Shown here: positions 1 to 7,743 of the stretch, in pieces
How positions within the stretch are numbered: the first letter of the stretch is position 1
Layout: every line of letters starts with the position of its first letter
Assembly: GCA_021617435.1 (NCBI GenBank)
Contig: JAJWCP010000026.1
Coordinates: forward strand, 1,459-13,320
DNA length: 11,862 nt
Reading direction: 5' to 3'
Source of the DNA: Pseudomonadota bacterium
GTDB taxonomy: Bacteria; Pseudomonadota; Alphaproteobacteria; RF32; CAG-239
Program-made: the position numbers and the translations under genes
Notes under the pieces: model-generated
The model's database searches: none
What the model was told of the DNA's origin: nothing
The model's input: only the letters and a program-made list of their open reading frames with translations

Positions 1-2060
1 ATTGCCGTATTAAATTGAAACTTATCAATATCTTTTGAAATATTGTCTAATGCAAAGTTTTTAGCATAAAGCAATTCTTTATCTTGTTGCGAAAGCTCTT
101 GTATTCCGTTAGAAGATAATATAATTTCTTTATATGAATTAAACATATTTTCTATTCTTACAAAAAACTTTGCGATTCCCTCAATACCACTATCACTCCA
201 AGGACCGCCCAGTGTATAAGAAAAAGCAAATTCAATATACATTCTGAAAATATCCGAACCGTATTTATTGATATAATCATCAGGACAAATCGTATTACCT
301 TTAGATTTGCTCATTTTCATACCATCAGGACCTAAGATTAATCCTTGATGAATCAATGATAAAAATGGTTCATCAAAATCTAAACAACCCAAATCTCTTA
401 AAACTTTAGTAAAAAATCTGGCATACAATAAGTGCATGGTTGCATGCTCTTGCCCACCGATATATTTATCAACCGGCAAAATTGCATCAATTTTCTTTTT
501 ATCAAAAATTTCTTTAGAATTATGATTGTCAGGATAGCGTAAAAAATACCATGAAGAATCAACAAATGTATCCATAGTATCAGCTTCTCGTAAAGCTTTA
601 CCACCGCAAATCGGACAAGTAGTGTGCATAAATTCATCGCAACACTTTAACGGAGAATCACCGGTAGGCGTAAATTCAACATTCATGGGTAAACGAACAG
701 GAAGCTTATCTTCAGGAACAGGAACTTCACCGCATTTTTCACAATAAATCATTGGAATAGGTGTTCCCCAATAGCGTTGACGCGAAACTAACCAGTCTCG
801 CAAACGATACATTGCCGTTAATTTACCTTTTCCTATTGTTTCCAAATCAGATACTATAGCCTTAATTGCTTCAGCTGAAGCTAACCCATTATATTTACCG
901 CTGTTAATCAATATACCATGTTCACAAAACGGCATTTCTACATTATCAGAATTTTTATCAGTAATAACCTGACGAACCGGAAGATTATAATTTTTAGCAA
1001 AATCATAATCGCGTTCATCATGCGCCGGAACAGCCATAACAAAACCCGTTCCATAACTTGCAATTACATAATCTGCTACCCAAACCGGAACTTGTTTGCC
1101 GTTAATCGGGTTTATGGCATAAGCTCCCGTAAACACACCAGTCCTTTGCCTGTCAGTCAACATGCGTTCTATTTCTGTAATTTTCGCCGCATTTTCAAGA
1201 TACTTTTTAACCTCTTCTTTATGCTCGCTATATGTTACCTCCATAACACTTTCATGTTCAGGAGCCAAAACCACATATGACAAGCCGCATAAAGTATCCG
1301 CTCTTGAAGTAAACGCGTCTAATGTAATGACTTTTCCCGATTCGGTTTTAATATCAAATGATATTAATGCGCCTTCAGATTTTCCTATCCAGTTTTTCTG
1401 AATTTTTTTGGTTTTTTCAGGCCAATCCAAAGCATCTATACCATTTAAGAGCTCTTCAGCATAATCTGTAATCTTAAAAAACCACTGGTTCATTTTTTTC
1501 TGGTATACTTCTGAGCCGCATCTGTCGCATTTGCCATTTACAACCTGCTCATTAGCCAAAACTGTATTACATTTCGGGCACCAATTTACAGGAGCATCTT
1601 TACGATAAGCAAGCCCCTTTTTATACATTTGCAAAAATATCCATTGCGTCCATTTATAATATTCTTCATCACAAGTATTTAATGTATATTCCCAATTAAA
1701 TGTTGCGCCAATCTTTTTTAATTGATTAGTCATGGTTTGAATATTTTTCCGCGTAGAAATATCAGGATGTATACCGGTTTTGATTGCGTAATTTTCTGCC
1801 GGAAGACCGAACGCGTCAAACCCTTGCGGGTGAAAAACATTATAACCGTTCATTCTCTTAAAACGCGCCCAAGTATCCGGAGCCGCATAATTATACCAAT
1901 GCCCTAAGTGCAAATTTGCGCCTGATGGATATGAAAACATTTCCAAACAATATAGTTTTTTATCTGTATTTGTTTCGTCAAATTTATACAGATTTTCTTC
2001 AGCCCATTTTTTTTGCCATTTTTCATCTGTTTGTACTGAATATTTTATATTGTTTGTCAT
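1..2060 (-). CDS. leuS: Leucyl-tRNA synthetase, C-terminus cut by window edge
   Basis: Class I aminoacyl-tRNA synthetase that charges tRNA-Leu in the cytoplasm. I translated it by hand: the frame is open from ATG 2060 through codon 686 and leaves the window without a stop, so roughly 130-200 C-terminal residues (rest of the anticodon-binding and C-terminal domains) are missing, judged by the usual 800-880 aa. Visible marks are HIGH-type HLGH (51-54), the FDAFGLPAEN block just after it, zinc pair C161/C164 with C178/C181, editing-domain TSRADT (251-256) and VPAHDERD (344-351) with the conserved Asp, a second zinc pair C440/C443 with C482/C485, GGQEHA (535-540) and KMSKS (582-586). Aminoacylation and editing sites therefore look intact; TSR replaces the commoner TTR. 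GGAG lies 8 nt before the ATG, and the gene follows rbfA by 25 nt. Composition is much more AT-rich than upstream genes, and Arg is often AGA/AGG, suggesting transfer. Identity is near certain; foreign origin is inference. Confidence 0.96.
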   Translation of the reverse strand, partial: MTNNIKYSVQTDEKWQKKWAEENLYKFDETNTDKKLYCLEMFSYPSGANLHLGHWYNYAAPDTWARFKRMNGYNVFHPQGFDAFGLPAENYAIKTGIHPDISTRKNIQTMTNQLKKIGATFNWEYTLNTCDEEYYKWTQWIFLQMYKKGLAYRKDAPVNWCPKCNTVLANEQVVNGKCDRCGSEVYQKKMNQWFFKITDYAEELLNGIDALDWPEKTKKIQKNWIGKSEGALISFDIKTESGKVITLDAFTSRADTLCGLSYVVLAPEHESVMEVTYSEHKEEVKKYLENAAKITEIERMLTDRQRTGVFTGAYAINPINGKQVPVWVADYVIASYGTGFVMAVPAHDERDYDFAKNYNLPVRQVITDKNSDNVEMPFCEHGILINSGKYNGLASAEAIKAIVSDLETIGKGKLTAMYRLRDWLVSRQRYWGTPIPMIYCEKCGEVPVPEDKLPVRLPMNVEFTPTGDSPLKCCDEFMHTTCPICGGKALREADTMDTFVDSSWYFLRYPDNHNSKEIFDKKKIDAILPVDKYIGGQEHATMHLLYARFFTKVLRDLGCLDFDEPFLSLIHQGLILGPDGMKMSKSKGNTICPDDYINKYGSDIFRMYIEFAFSYTLGGPWSDSGIEGIAKFFVRIENMFNSYKEIILSSNGIQELSQQDKELLYAKNFALDNISKDIDKFQFNTA

Positions 2061-2085
2061 CTAAAATTCTCCATATCCTATATTT

Positions 2086-2493
2086 CTATTCTTCGTCTTC
2101 TCCTTCCGGTTCTGAAGGTTTTTGCAAATCGCGAGCTACTTTCGGATCATGCAACAGGCGCTCAATTTTATCAACTTCCATAAAGGTATCGTCAACTCTG
2201 AAATTAAGCTCCGGCGTGTAACGCAGCTGCAGCTTGGCGGCAATTTGTTTTTTAAACACCCATGCTTCCGCTTTTAGCATTTCAAGCACTTGTCCCAAGT
2301 TTTTACCGTTTAAGGTCATAATATAGGCAGTGGCATACTTCAAATCAGGCGAAACTCTGACTTCCGTAACCGTTATAAACGCGTCATGGAGTTCCGGAGC
2401 GCGAACCTCGCCGCGCTCCAAAACCGACATTATCACTTTTTTAATCTCTTGCCCGACGCGCAGTTGGCGTTGTGATTGTTCTTTAACAGCCAT
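2086..2493 (-). CDS. rbfA: 30S ribosome-binding factor A
   Basis: RbfA binds immature 30S subunits and assists late 16S rRNA 5'-end maturation; it matters most in cold. The 135-aa protein has the family pattern: an N-terminal helix with QRQLRVGQEIKK (8-19), a strand region VTEVRVSPDLKYATAYI (42-58), then the KH-like core with KLQLRYTPELNFRVDD (88-102) and a helix ending near 115. The tail (126-135) is short and acidic, as in many alphaproteobacterial forms. The frame is open further upstream to 2580, but that extension overlaps the infB 3' end and is not family-like. The ATG at 2493 begins the usual protein and has AAGGAG 6 nt upstream, overlapping the infB TAA, so translation is probably coupled to infB. 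It is the fifth gene of the rimP-nusA-ylxR-infB-rbfA cluster. Confidence 0.96.
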   Translation of the reverse strand: MAVKEQSQRQLRVGQEIKKVIMSVLERGEVRAPELHDAFITVTEVRVSPDLKYATAYIMTLNGKNLGQVLEMLKAEAWVFKKQIAAKLQLRYTPELNFRVDDTFMEVDKIERLLHDPKVARDLQKPSEPEGEDEE

Positions 2494-2499
2494 TTTCGT

Positions 2500-2505
2500 C
2501 TCCTT
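2500..2505 (-). promoter_or_regulatory. rbfA ribosome binding site overlapping infB stop
   Basis: AAGGAG shares bases with the TAA stop of infB (2504-2506) and sits 6 nt before the rbfA ATG at 2493. This fixes the rbfA start against the longer open frame beginning at 2580. A ribosome finishing infB lands on this site, so coupled translation is likely (inference). Confidence 0.85.
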
Positions 2506-5029
2506 ATAATTTAGCGGCGATAGTTTCAAGCTCGTAACATTCAATAAAGTCACCAACCTGAATATCATTATAGTTTTCAAAGCTCATGCCGCATTCATAA
2601 CCTTCGCGCACTTCTTTAACGTCTTCTTTAAAGCGTTTAAGCTGTGCCAAATTGCCGTCATGAATAACCACGTTGTCACGCAACAGGCGAACTTTGGCGC
2701 CGCGTTTAACAATGCCCTCTGTAACCATACAGCCGCCGACTTTGCCAACGCCGGTAATGTTAAATACATTGCGGATTTCGGCATAACCGAGCAGTTTTTC
2801 TCTGATTTCAGGCGAGAGCAAGCCCTCCAAGCCTTTTTTAACATCATCGGCTACATCGTAAATAATGGAGTAGTATCTGATGTCAACACCATCGCGGCGA
2901 GCCATATCGCGGGCTTGCGGAATGGCGCGGACGTTAAAGCCGATAATAAATGCGTTTGAAGCTTTCGCGAGCGAAATATCCGACTCTGAAATCGGGCCGA
3001 CTGCGGAGTGCAAAATCTGTACCGAAACTTCATCGTTTGAAAACTTCTTAATCGTTCCTTCAATCGCCTCAATAGAACCTTGAACATCGGCTTTAATAAT
3101 CACTGCCAAATGTTTGGATTCGCCTGATTTAATTTTATCAAGCATTTGTTCCATGGCCGACTTAGCGCTCTTAACCAGTTTGGCGTCGCGTTCTTTGCGG
3201 ATACGGTATGAGGTAACTTCTTTGGCTTGGGTTTCGTCTTTAACCACCACGAGATTATCACCTGCCGACGGCGTTCCCTGCAAACCTAAAACTTCAACCG
3301 GAGTTGCCGGAGCGGCTTCATGAACTTTTTTGCCGTTTTCATTAAACATGGCGCGGACGTGCCCCCATTCTTTACCGGCAATAAATATATCGCCAACCCG
3401 TAAAGTTCCGTTCTGAACCAAAACCGTGGCAACGCTTCCGCGGCCTTTTTCCATTTTAGCCTCAACCACCGTGCCTTCGGCATTGCGGTTCGGGTTGGCT
3501 TTCAAGTCTAAAATTTCCGCCTGCAATAAAATGGCTTCCACCAATTTATCAATATTGATGCGTTTTTTAGCTGAAACCTCAGCGCAAAGCGACTCGCCGC
3601 CCATTTCTTCAACGGCAATACCATGCTGCAAAAGTTCGGTTTTAACCCGCATCGTATCCGCACCCGGAAGGTCAATCTTGTTAATGGCAACCACAATCGG
3701 AACTTCAGCCGCCTGAGCGTGGCGGATAGCTTCAACCGTTTGCGGCATAATACCATCATTGGCTGCAACCACCAACACTACAATATCGGTAACCTTGGCG
3801 CCGCGGGCGCGCATTTCTGAAAACGCCTCGTGTCCCGGAGTATCAATAAATGTAATTTTCTGCCCGCCGGCAACTTCAATCTGATAAGCGCCGATGTGCT
3901 GCGTAATACCGCCGGCTTCTTTAGCGGCGACATTAGTTTCACGCAAAGCGTCCAATAATGAGGTTTTACCATGGTCAACGTGACCCATAACGGTAACCAC
4001 CGGAGGACGCGGCAACAAATCAGCCTCAGAATCTTGCGGACCTTCCAAGCCTTCTTCAACATCGCTGTCGGCAACGCGCTTAAACTTATGTCCCATCTCT
4101 TCAACCACAATTTGCGCCGTATCGGCATCAATCGGTTGATTAATGGTAGCCATAACGCCCAACGCCATAAGTTTTTTAATAACATCAGCGCTTTTTTCCG
4201 CCATACGGTTGGCAAGCTCTTGCACGGTAATAACTTCGGGAATTACAACCTCTTTAATGATTTTTTCCGCCGGAGCCGTATTCTGTACTGCCGGTTTTGG
4301 TTGTTTTTTCTTGAAGCGACGGCGCGGCGCGCCATAACCGTAATCGTCATCATCATCATCTGAGTTCATAAACGAATTAACATTGATTTTAGTATTGCGG
4401 CGCGGCGATTCAAAGCTGCGTTTCTGAATTTTTTTGCGCTCTTGTTCAAAAGTTTCCTCTTTACTTAAATGCTTAGCGCCGGAGGCCGCCTTTTTATCTT
4501 TGCGATAATTATCAGTGTCTTCCTCATCGTCATCATCATAATTTTTAGACTTTTTATTTTTGTTAAAATGCTTGTCATCTTCTGAAAATGACGGCTGCGG
4601 CTGAACCTTCTTAGGCTGAGTCTGCTCTTTGGCGGCAGGTTTAGCCTCTGCTTTGCGGGCTTCTTGTTTTTGCTTAGCCTCTGCCTCTTGTTCTTCAGCC
4701 TTACGGGCTTTTTCAGTTGCCTCTGCCTTTTGACGTAGCTCCTGCTCTTCACGCAAACGCTTGCGCTCTTGCTCTTTAGCCTCTTCTTCCTGACGGCGTT
4801 TGGCATCATGCTCTTTGGCTTCGGCAATCAAACGTAATTTTTGCGCGGTAGCTTCGTCAATCTCAACCTTTTGCGCGGGCTGCGCCGATGGTGAAATGCT
4901 GCGCTTTTTACGCACTTCAACCTGCACCATCTTTTTGCCCTCGCCGCCACCGGATTTGCCCAAATTTTTTAATGTGAGGGTAGATTTTCCCGATAATGTT
5001 AATTTAGCTTTTGCATTATCTTCTGCCAT
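2504..5029 (-). CDS. infB: Translation initiation factor IF-2
   Basis: GTPase that places initiator fMet-tRNA on the 30S subunit and promotes 50S joining. The protein is 841 aa. Residues about 5-45 (KAKLTLSGKSTLTLK... EVRKKRS) match the IF2-associated N-terminal segment typical of alphaproteobacteria. A long charged, probably coiled-coil and disordered segment (about 60-245) follows, rich in Lys, Glu, Gln and Ala, with Asp runs. The conserved IF2_N fold comes next (about 265-320). G-domain motifs are G1 GHVDHGKT (349-356), G2 GGITQHIG (373-380), G3 DTPGH (396-400), G4 NKID (450-453) and G5 SAK (486-488). Beta-barrel domain II and the C-terminal fMet-tRNA-binding domains complete the protein, ending ETIAAKL. 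A TTG start at 5047 directly after the ylxR stop is possible, but ATG 5029 has GGAG 8 nt upstream and gives the family-like N-terminus. The gap to ylxR is 18 nt. Confidence 0.98.
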   Translation of the reverse strand: MAEDNAKAKLTLSGKSTLTLKNLGKSGGGEGKKMVQVEVRKKRSISPSAQPAQKVEIDEATAQKLRLIAEAKEHDAKRRQEEEAKEQERKRLREEQELRQKAEATEKARKAEEQEAEAKQKQEARKAEAKPAAKEQTQPKKVQPQPSFSEDDKHFNKNKKSKNYDDDDEEDTDNYRKDKKAASGAKHLSKEETFEQERKKIQKRSFESPRRNTKINVNSFMNSDDDDDDYGYGAPRRRFKKKQPKPAVQNTAPAEKIIKEVVIPEVITVQELANRMAEKSADVIKKLMALGVMATINQPIDADTAQIVVEEMGHKFKRVADSDVEEGLEGPQDSEADLLPRPPVVTVMGHVDHGKTSLLDALRETNVAAKEAGGITQHIGAYQIEVAGGQKITFIDTPGHEAFSEMRARGAKVTDIVVLVVAANDGIMPQTVEAIRHAQAAEVPIVVAINKIDLPGADTMRVKTELLQHGIAVEEMGGESLCAEVSAKKRINIDKLVEAILLQAEILDLKANPNRNAEGTVVEAKMEKGRGSVATVLVQNGTLRVGDIFIAGKEWGHVRAMFNENGKKVHEAAPATPVEVLGLQGTPSAGDNLVVVKDETQAKEVTSYRIRKERDAKLVKSAKSAMEQMLDKIKSGESKHLAVIIKADVQGSIEAIEGTIKKFSNDEVSVQILHSAVGPISESDISLAKASNAFIIGFNVRAIPQARDMARRDGVDIRYYSIIYDVADDVKKGLEGLLSPEIREKLLGYAEIRNVFNITGVGKVGGCMVTEGIVKRGAKVRLLRDNVVIHDGNLAQLKRFKEDVKEVREGYECGMSFENYNDIQVGDFIECYELETIAAKL
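4343..4360 (-). repeat. GAT/GAC trinucleotide run in infB
   Basis: Six consecutive Asp codons (five GAT, one GAC) encode D224-D229 in the disordered N-terminal part of IF2. A second acidic cluster lies near residues 165-173. Short in-frame trinucleotide runs like this can vary in length between strains without disrupting the G domain; that variation is inferred, not seen. Confidence 0.7.
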
Positions 5030-5037
5030 ATATTTTT

Positions 5038-5041
5038 CTCC
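5038..5041 (-). promoter_or_regulatory. infB ribosome binding site
   Basis: GGAG lies 8 nt before ATG 5029 in the 18-nt gap after the ylxR stop. It supports ATG 5029 over the in-frame TTG at 5047, which would place this site inside the coding region. Confidence 0.8.
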
Positions 5042-5047
5042 AATCAA

Positions 5048-5614
5048 CTAATCCAAAAAAGCCTGATACTTTTTCAGGTTATTATAAACCATATTGCTCA
5101 TGTTGCCTTTCAAAACTGCAACATGCACGGTATTTACTTTGTCTAAAGCAGCATCCAGTTCGGCGGTGTTGTAAAGTTTCAGCACTTCCAAATTTTTAGC
5201 CATAGCCGCCATTTTGCTGCTTCCGTCGGCGCCGGCATCCGCCGCCTCAATCAAAAAAGCAACTTTATCTTTCACAATGCATTCCTTTACTTTTTCAAAA
5301 CCGGTAACCAAAGCGCCTGCTTTACGGGCCAAGTTTAACGAATCCAAGCTTTTTTTGCGCAGTAATTGCTCTACCATCTCCGGCAGGTTATCTTGAATTT
5401 TTACATGCCCGCGCGTCGCTTTGGCAAACAGATTTTTCAAAAGCGCTTTTTGCAAAGCCTGACGCGAAACAGAAACATAAATTCCTTTACCTGCAAACTT
5501 TTTATTAAAATCAGGTATCAATTCTCCGCCTTCGGTTTTAACAAAGCGGAGAAGCTCGTTTTGGGGTTTTACCAACCCCGTTGCGATGCATTTTCTTTCT
5601 GTCTCTTTTTCCAT
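5048..5614 (-). CDS. ylxR: YlxR (DUF448)-L7Ae fusion RNA-binding protein
   Basis: A 188-aa protein made of two small RNA-binding modules. Residues about 5-75 are the YlxR/DUF448 fold, with the signature RKCIATG (7-13) and GKGIYVS (42-48). Residues about 85-180 resemble the ribosomal L7Ae/L30e family: LNLARKAGALVTGFEKV (93-109), a central VAFLIEAADAG strand (118-128), and the ending HVAVLKGNMSNMV. In Gram-positives these are separate genes (ylxR, ylxQ) between nusA and infB; the fusion is the usual alphaproteobacterial form. The molecular role is not settled; YlxR in Gram-positive bacteria has been linked to gene regulation and RNase P. The likely role is RNA or ribosome binding, judged from the folds and the operon. 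ATG 5614 follows the nusA stop by 27 nt; AAGG lies 9 nt upstream, a weak ribosome binding site. Confidence 0.93.
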   Translation of the reverse strand: MEKETERKCIATGLVKPQNELLRFVKTEGGELIPDFNKKFAGKGIYVSVSRQALQKALLKNLFAKATRGHVKIQDNLPEMVEQLLRKKSLDSLNLARKAGALVTGFEKVKECIVKDKVAFLIEAADAGADGSSKMAAMAKNLEVLKLYNTAELDAALDKVNTVHVAVLKGNMSNMVYNNLKKYQAFLD

Positions 5615-5641
5615 AGTATTAAGCCTTTTTTAGCAGCAAGC

Positions 5642-7165
5642 CTATTTTTCTTCACCGACAAACCAGTGCTCGCGAGCTGCCATAATGATGCGGTTGGCTT
5701 CAACTTCGGTTAAAGTATCGGCGCCCAAAATATCAATCAGCTCATCGCTTGCCAAATCAGCCAAGTCATCAATGGTTTTAACATTGTTTTCAGCCAACTT
5801 AATAATCATATCCTGATCAAGGCCTTCAATGGTTTTAAGTTTTTCATCAATGCCCAAATCTTTGCTCTTTTTAGCAAAATCTTTGTTGCGCTTTTCAACA
5901 AATTCTTTGGCGCGATTTTGCAACTCGGTAGCGACATCTTCATCAAATCCCTCAATATCGGCCAACTCTTTCAAGTCAACATAGGCAATTTCATCAATGG
6001 TAGAAAAGCCTTCGGCAATGAGCAAGTGCGCAATCATTTCATCAACGTCCAAAGCGTCCATAAAGCGCTGTGAGCGAACTTTATTTTCATTGGCGCGACG
6101 TTCCTGTTCCTGTTCTTCGGTCAGCACGTCAATATCGGCGCCCAAAAGCTGTGAAGCGAGCTTAACATTTTGTCCGCGGCGACCGATGGCAATTGAAAAC
6201 TGTTCTTGCGGAACAACGGCTTCCATACGACCGTTTTCTTCATCAATAACCACTTTGGTAACTTCAGCCGGAGCCAAAGCCGCAACCAAATATTGCGCTC
6301 TGTCCTCGGAATACGGAACAATATCAATTTTTTCGCCCTGAAGCTCGGTAACAATCGCCTGCACTCTGATACCGCGCAAACCAACGCATGCGCCAACCGG
6401 ATCAACCGTCATATCATTGGCTTTTACGGCAATTTTCGCCTTTGAGCCGGGGTCGCGGGCAACACCCATAATCTGAACAATGCCGTCATAAATTTCCGGA
6501 ACTTCAGAAGTAAACAACTTGGCCATAAATTCAGGACATGTGCGTGATAAAAAGATTTGCGGACCGCGCGCTTCGCGGCGAACATCTAACACATAAGCGC
6601 GAACACGGTCGCCGTTTTTGAACTTTTCTCTCGGGATAATTTCATCGCGGCGCAAAACAGCTTCGGTCTTGCCGATATCTAAAACCACATTGCCGAACTC
6701 AACCCGTTTAACGGTGCCGTTGACAATAGTGCCGATTTTTTCTTTGTATTCTTCATACTGGCGGTTACGCTCGGCATCGCGAACTTTTTGCACAATAACC
6801 TGTTTAGCGGTTTGCGCGGCAATACGGCCGAAATCAACCGGCGGCAACGGGTCAATAATAAATTCGCCGACTTTAATGTTTTTGTCATAAGCTTTGGCAT
6901 CGCTCAAGCGCAACTGAGCCGCCTCGTTTTCAATTTCAGCATCATCAGCAACCACTTCGCGGTAACGGGCAAGTGAAATTGCGCCGGTTTTGCGGTCAAT
7001 ATTGGCGCGGATATCGTGTTCAAAACCATAACGTGAACGTCCGGCCTTTTGAATTGCCACTTCCATCGCGGTAAAAACGTCTTCTTTATCAATATTTTTT
7101 TCACGGGCAACTGTGTCGGCAACCAAAACAATTTCCGGTCTGGGCATATTTTCAATATTTTCCAT
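5642..7165 (-). CDS. nusA: Transcription termination/antitermination protein NusA
   Basis: NusA binds RNA polymerase and nascent RNA, promotes pausing and intrinsic termination, and takes part in rRNA antitermination. The 507-aa protein has the full order: N-terminal RNAP-binding domain (about 1-135, starting PRPEIVLVADTVAREK), S1 domain (about 144-208, IGTIVNGTVKRVEFGNVVLDIG), KH1 (about 210-285, with GACVGLRGIRVQAI), KH2 (about 290-348, with IAIGRRGQNVKLASQL), then two C-terminal helix-hairpin-helix acidic repeats (about 370-425 and 440-500). Tandem acidic repeats are typical of proteobacterial NusA and absent from most Gram-positive ones. The start at 7165 has AGAGGA 5 nt upstream. The gap from rimP is 26 nt. 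It lies downstream of the hairpin at 7712-7743, so it may respond to its own activity (inference). Confidence 0.98.
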   Translation of the reverse strand: MENIENMPRPEIVLVADTVAREKNIDKEDVFTAMEVAIQKAGRSRYGFEHDIRANIDRKTGAISLARYREVVADDAEIENEAAQLRLSDAKAYDKNIKVGEFIIDPLPPVDFGRIAAQTAKQVIVQKVRDAERNRQYEEYKEKIGTIVNGTVKRVEFGNVVLDIGKTEAVLRRDEIIPREKFKNGDRVRAYVLDVRREARGPQIFLSRTCPEFMAKLFTSEVPEIYDGIVQIMGVARDPGSKAKIAVKANDMTVDPVGACVGLRGIRVQAIVTELQGEKIDIVPYSEDRAQYLVAALAPAEVTKVVIDEENGRMEAVVPQEQFSIAIGRRGQNVKLASQLLGADIDVLTEEQEQERRANENKVRSQRFMDALDVDEMIAHLLIAEGFSTIDEIAYVDLKELADIEGFDEDVATELQNRAKEFVEKRNKDFAKKSKDLGIDEKLKTIEGLDQDMIIKLAENNVKTIDDLADLASDELIDILGADTLTEVEANRIIMAAREHWFVGEEK

Positions 7166-7191
7166 TGTGTTCCTCTCACAAATAACAAAAG

Positions 7192-7695
7192 TTAAAGTTC
7201 AACAGCTTCTTGCTGAGCCTGATACTGTTCCCAAAGCTCGTCGGTAATCACGATTTTGGCTTTGGCAATATTATCAAACGCCACAACAAATTCTTTACCG
7301 TCCATATCAATATGAACGTTATTGTTTTCATCAAGGCCTAAAATAACGCCTTTAATTCTTTTTCTTTTATCCACTTCAGCAAGAGTTTCAACCTTGGCGG
7401 TGTAACCCTTAAAGCGAACAAAATGCTCCGGCTTGGTCAACGGGCGGTCAAGCCCCGGGGAGCTGACTTCTAATGAATATTTATCTTTAATCGGGTCTTT
7501 TTCATCTAAAACCGCCGATAGTGCGCGGCTGACTTTGGCGCAGTCATCAACATTAATTTCGCGGCTGCCGTCCGAAACGTCAATCATTACCTGCAATGTG
7601 GGGTTTACCTGCCCGATGGTCATAATGCGAACGGTTTCATATCCCAAATTGGCAATTACCGGCTCAAGCATATCTTGTAAATAGTGTTTTTGCAT
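7192..7695 (-). CDS. rimP: Ribosome maturation factor RimP
   Basis: RimP binds early 30S intermediates and helps uS19 and head-domain assembly. The 167-aa protein has an alpha/beta N-terminal domain beginning LQDMLEPVIANLGYETVRI (6-24), the family signature DPIKDKYSLEVSSPGLDRPL (67-86), and an SH3-like C-terminal domain (about 92-152) containing RIKGVILGLDENN and FDNIAKAKIV. The ATG at 7695 gives a standard N-terminus and has AGAAGG 7 nt upstream. The same frame is open to a TTG at 7746, but that extension reads through the terminator hairpin and is not family-like. It is the first gene of the translation cluster, directly preceding nusA as in most bacteria. All transcripts carrying its ribosome binding site must pass or start inside the hairpin just upstream. 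Confidence 0.97.
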   Translation of the reverse strand: MQKHYLQDMLEPVIANLGYETVRIMTIGQVNPTLQVMIDVSDGSREINVDDCAKVSRALSAVLDEKDPIKDKYSLEVSSPGLDRPLTKPEHFVRFKGYTAKVETLAEVDKRKRIKGVILGLDENNNVHIDMDGKEFVVAFDNIAKAKIVITDELWEQYQAQQEAVEL

Positions 7696-7702
7696 ATTTT
7701 TG

Positions 7703-7708
7703 CCTTCT
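7703..7708 (-). promoter_or_regulatory. rimP ribosome binding site
   Basis: AGAAGG lies 7 nt before ATG 7695, immediately after the U-tract of the leader terminator. It decides the rimP start. Its purine-rich stretch can pair with the 3' arm of the terminator stem, described in the findings. Confidence 0.8.
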
Positions 7709-7711
7709 TCT

Positions 7712-7743
7712 AAAAAAAGAAGCGGGGTTTTTGACCCCACTTC
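7712..7743 (-). terminator. Intrinsic terminator in the comEC-rimP leader
   Basis: Read on the minus strand, GAAGTGGGG (7743-7735) pairs with CCCCGCTTC (7727-7719) through nine positions including one G-U wobble, around a 7-nt loop, and seven T residues follow (7718-7712). That is a textbook rho-independent terminator. On the plus strand the hairpin is not followed by a T run, so it acts only on minus-strand transcription. It ends the lpxI-lpxB-comEC unit. Because it stops 16 nt before the rimP ATG, it also sits in the rimP 5' leader, where a normal promoter cannot fit between it and the gene. Confidence 0.88.

Noticed and set aside
918..1401. Plus-strand open frames of 120 and 79 codons
   Set aside because: They lie antisense to leuS, whose minus-strand frame is conserved across the whole stretch; their translations show no family resemblance and no ribosome binding site context.
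2494..2580. Longer N-terminus for rbfA starting at 2580
   Set aside because: It would overlap the infB 3' end by 77 nt and add a non-family sequence; ATG 2493 has a good AAGGAG and the expected N-terminus.
3971..4363. Plus-strand open frame of 130 codons inside infB
   Set aside because: It is the antisense shadow of the IF2 coding sequence; the infB frame carries all GTPase motifs around it.
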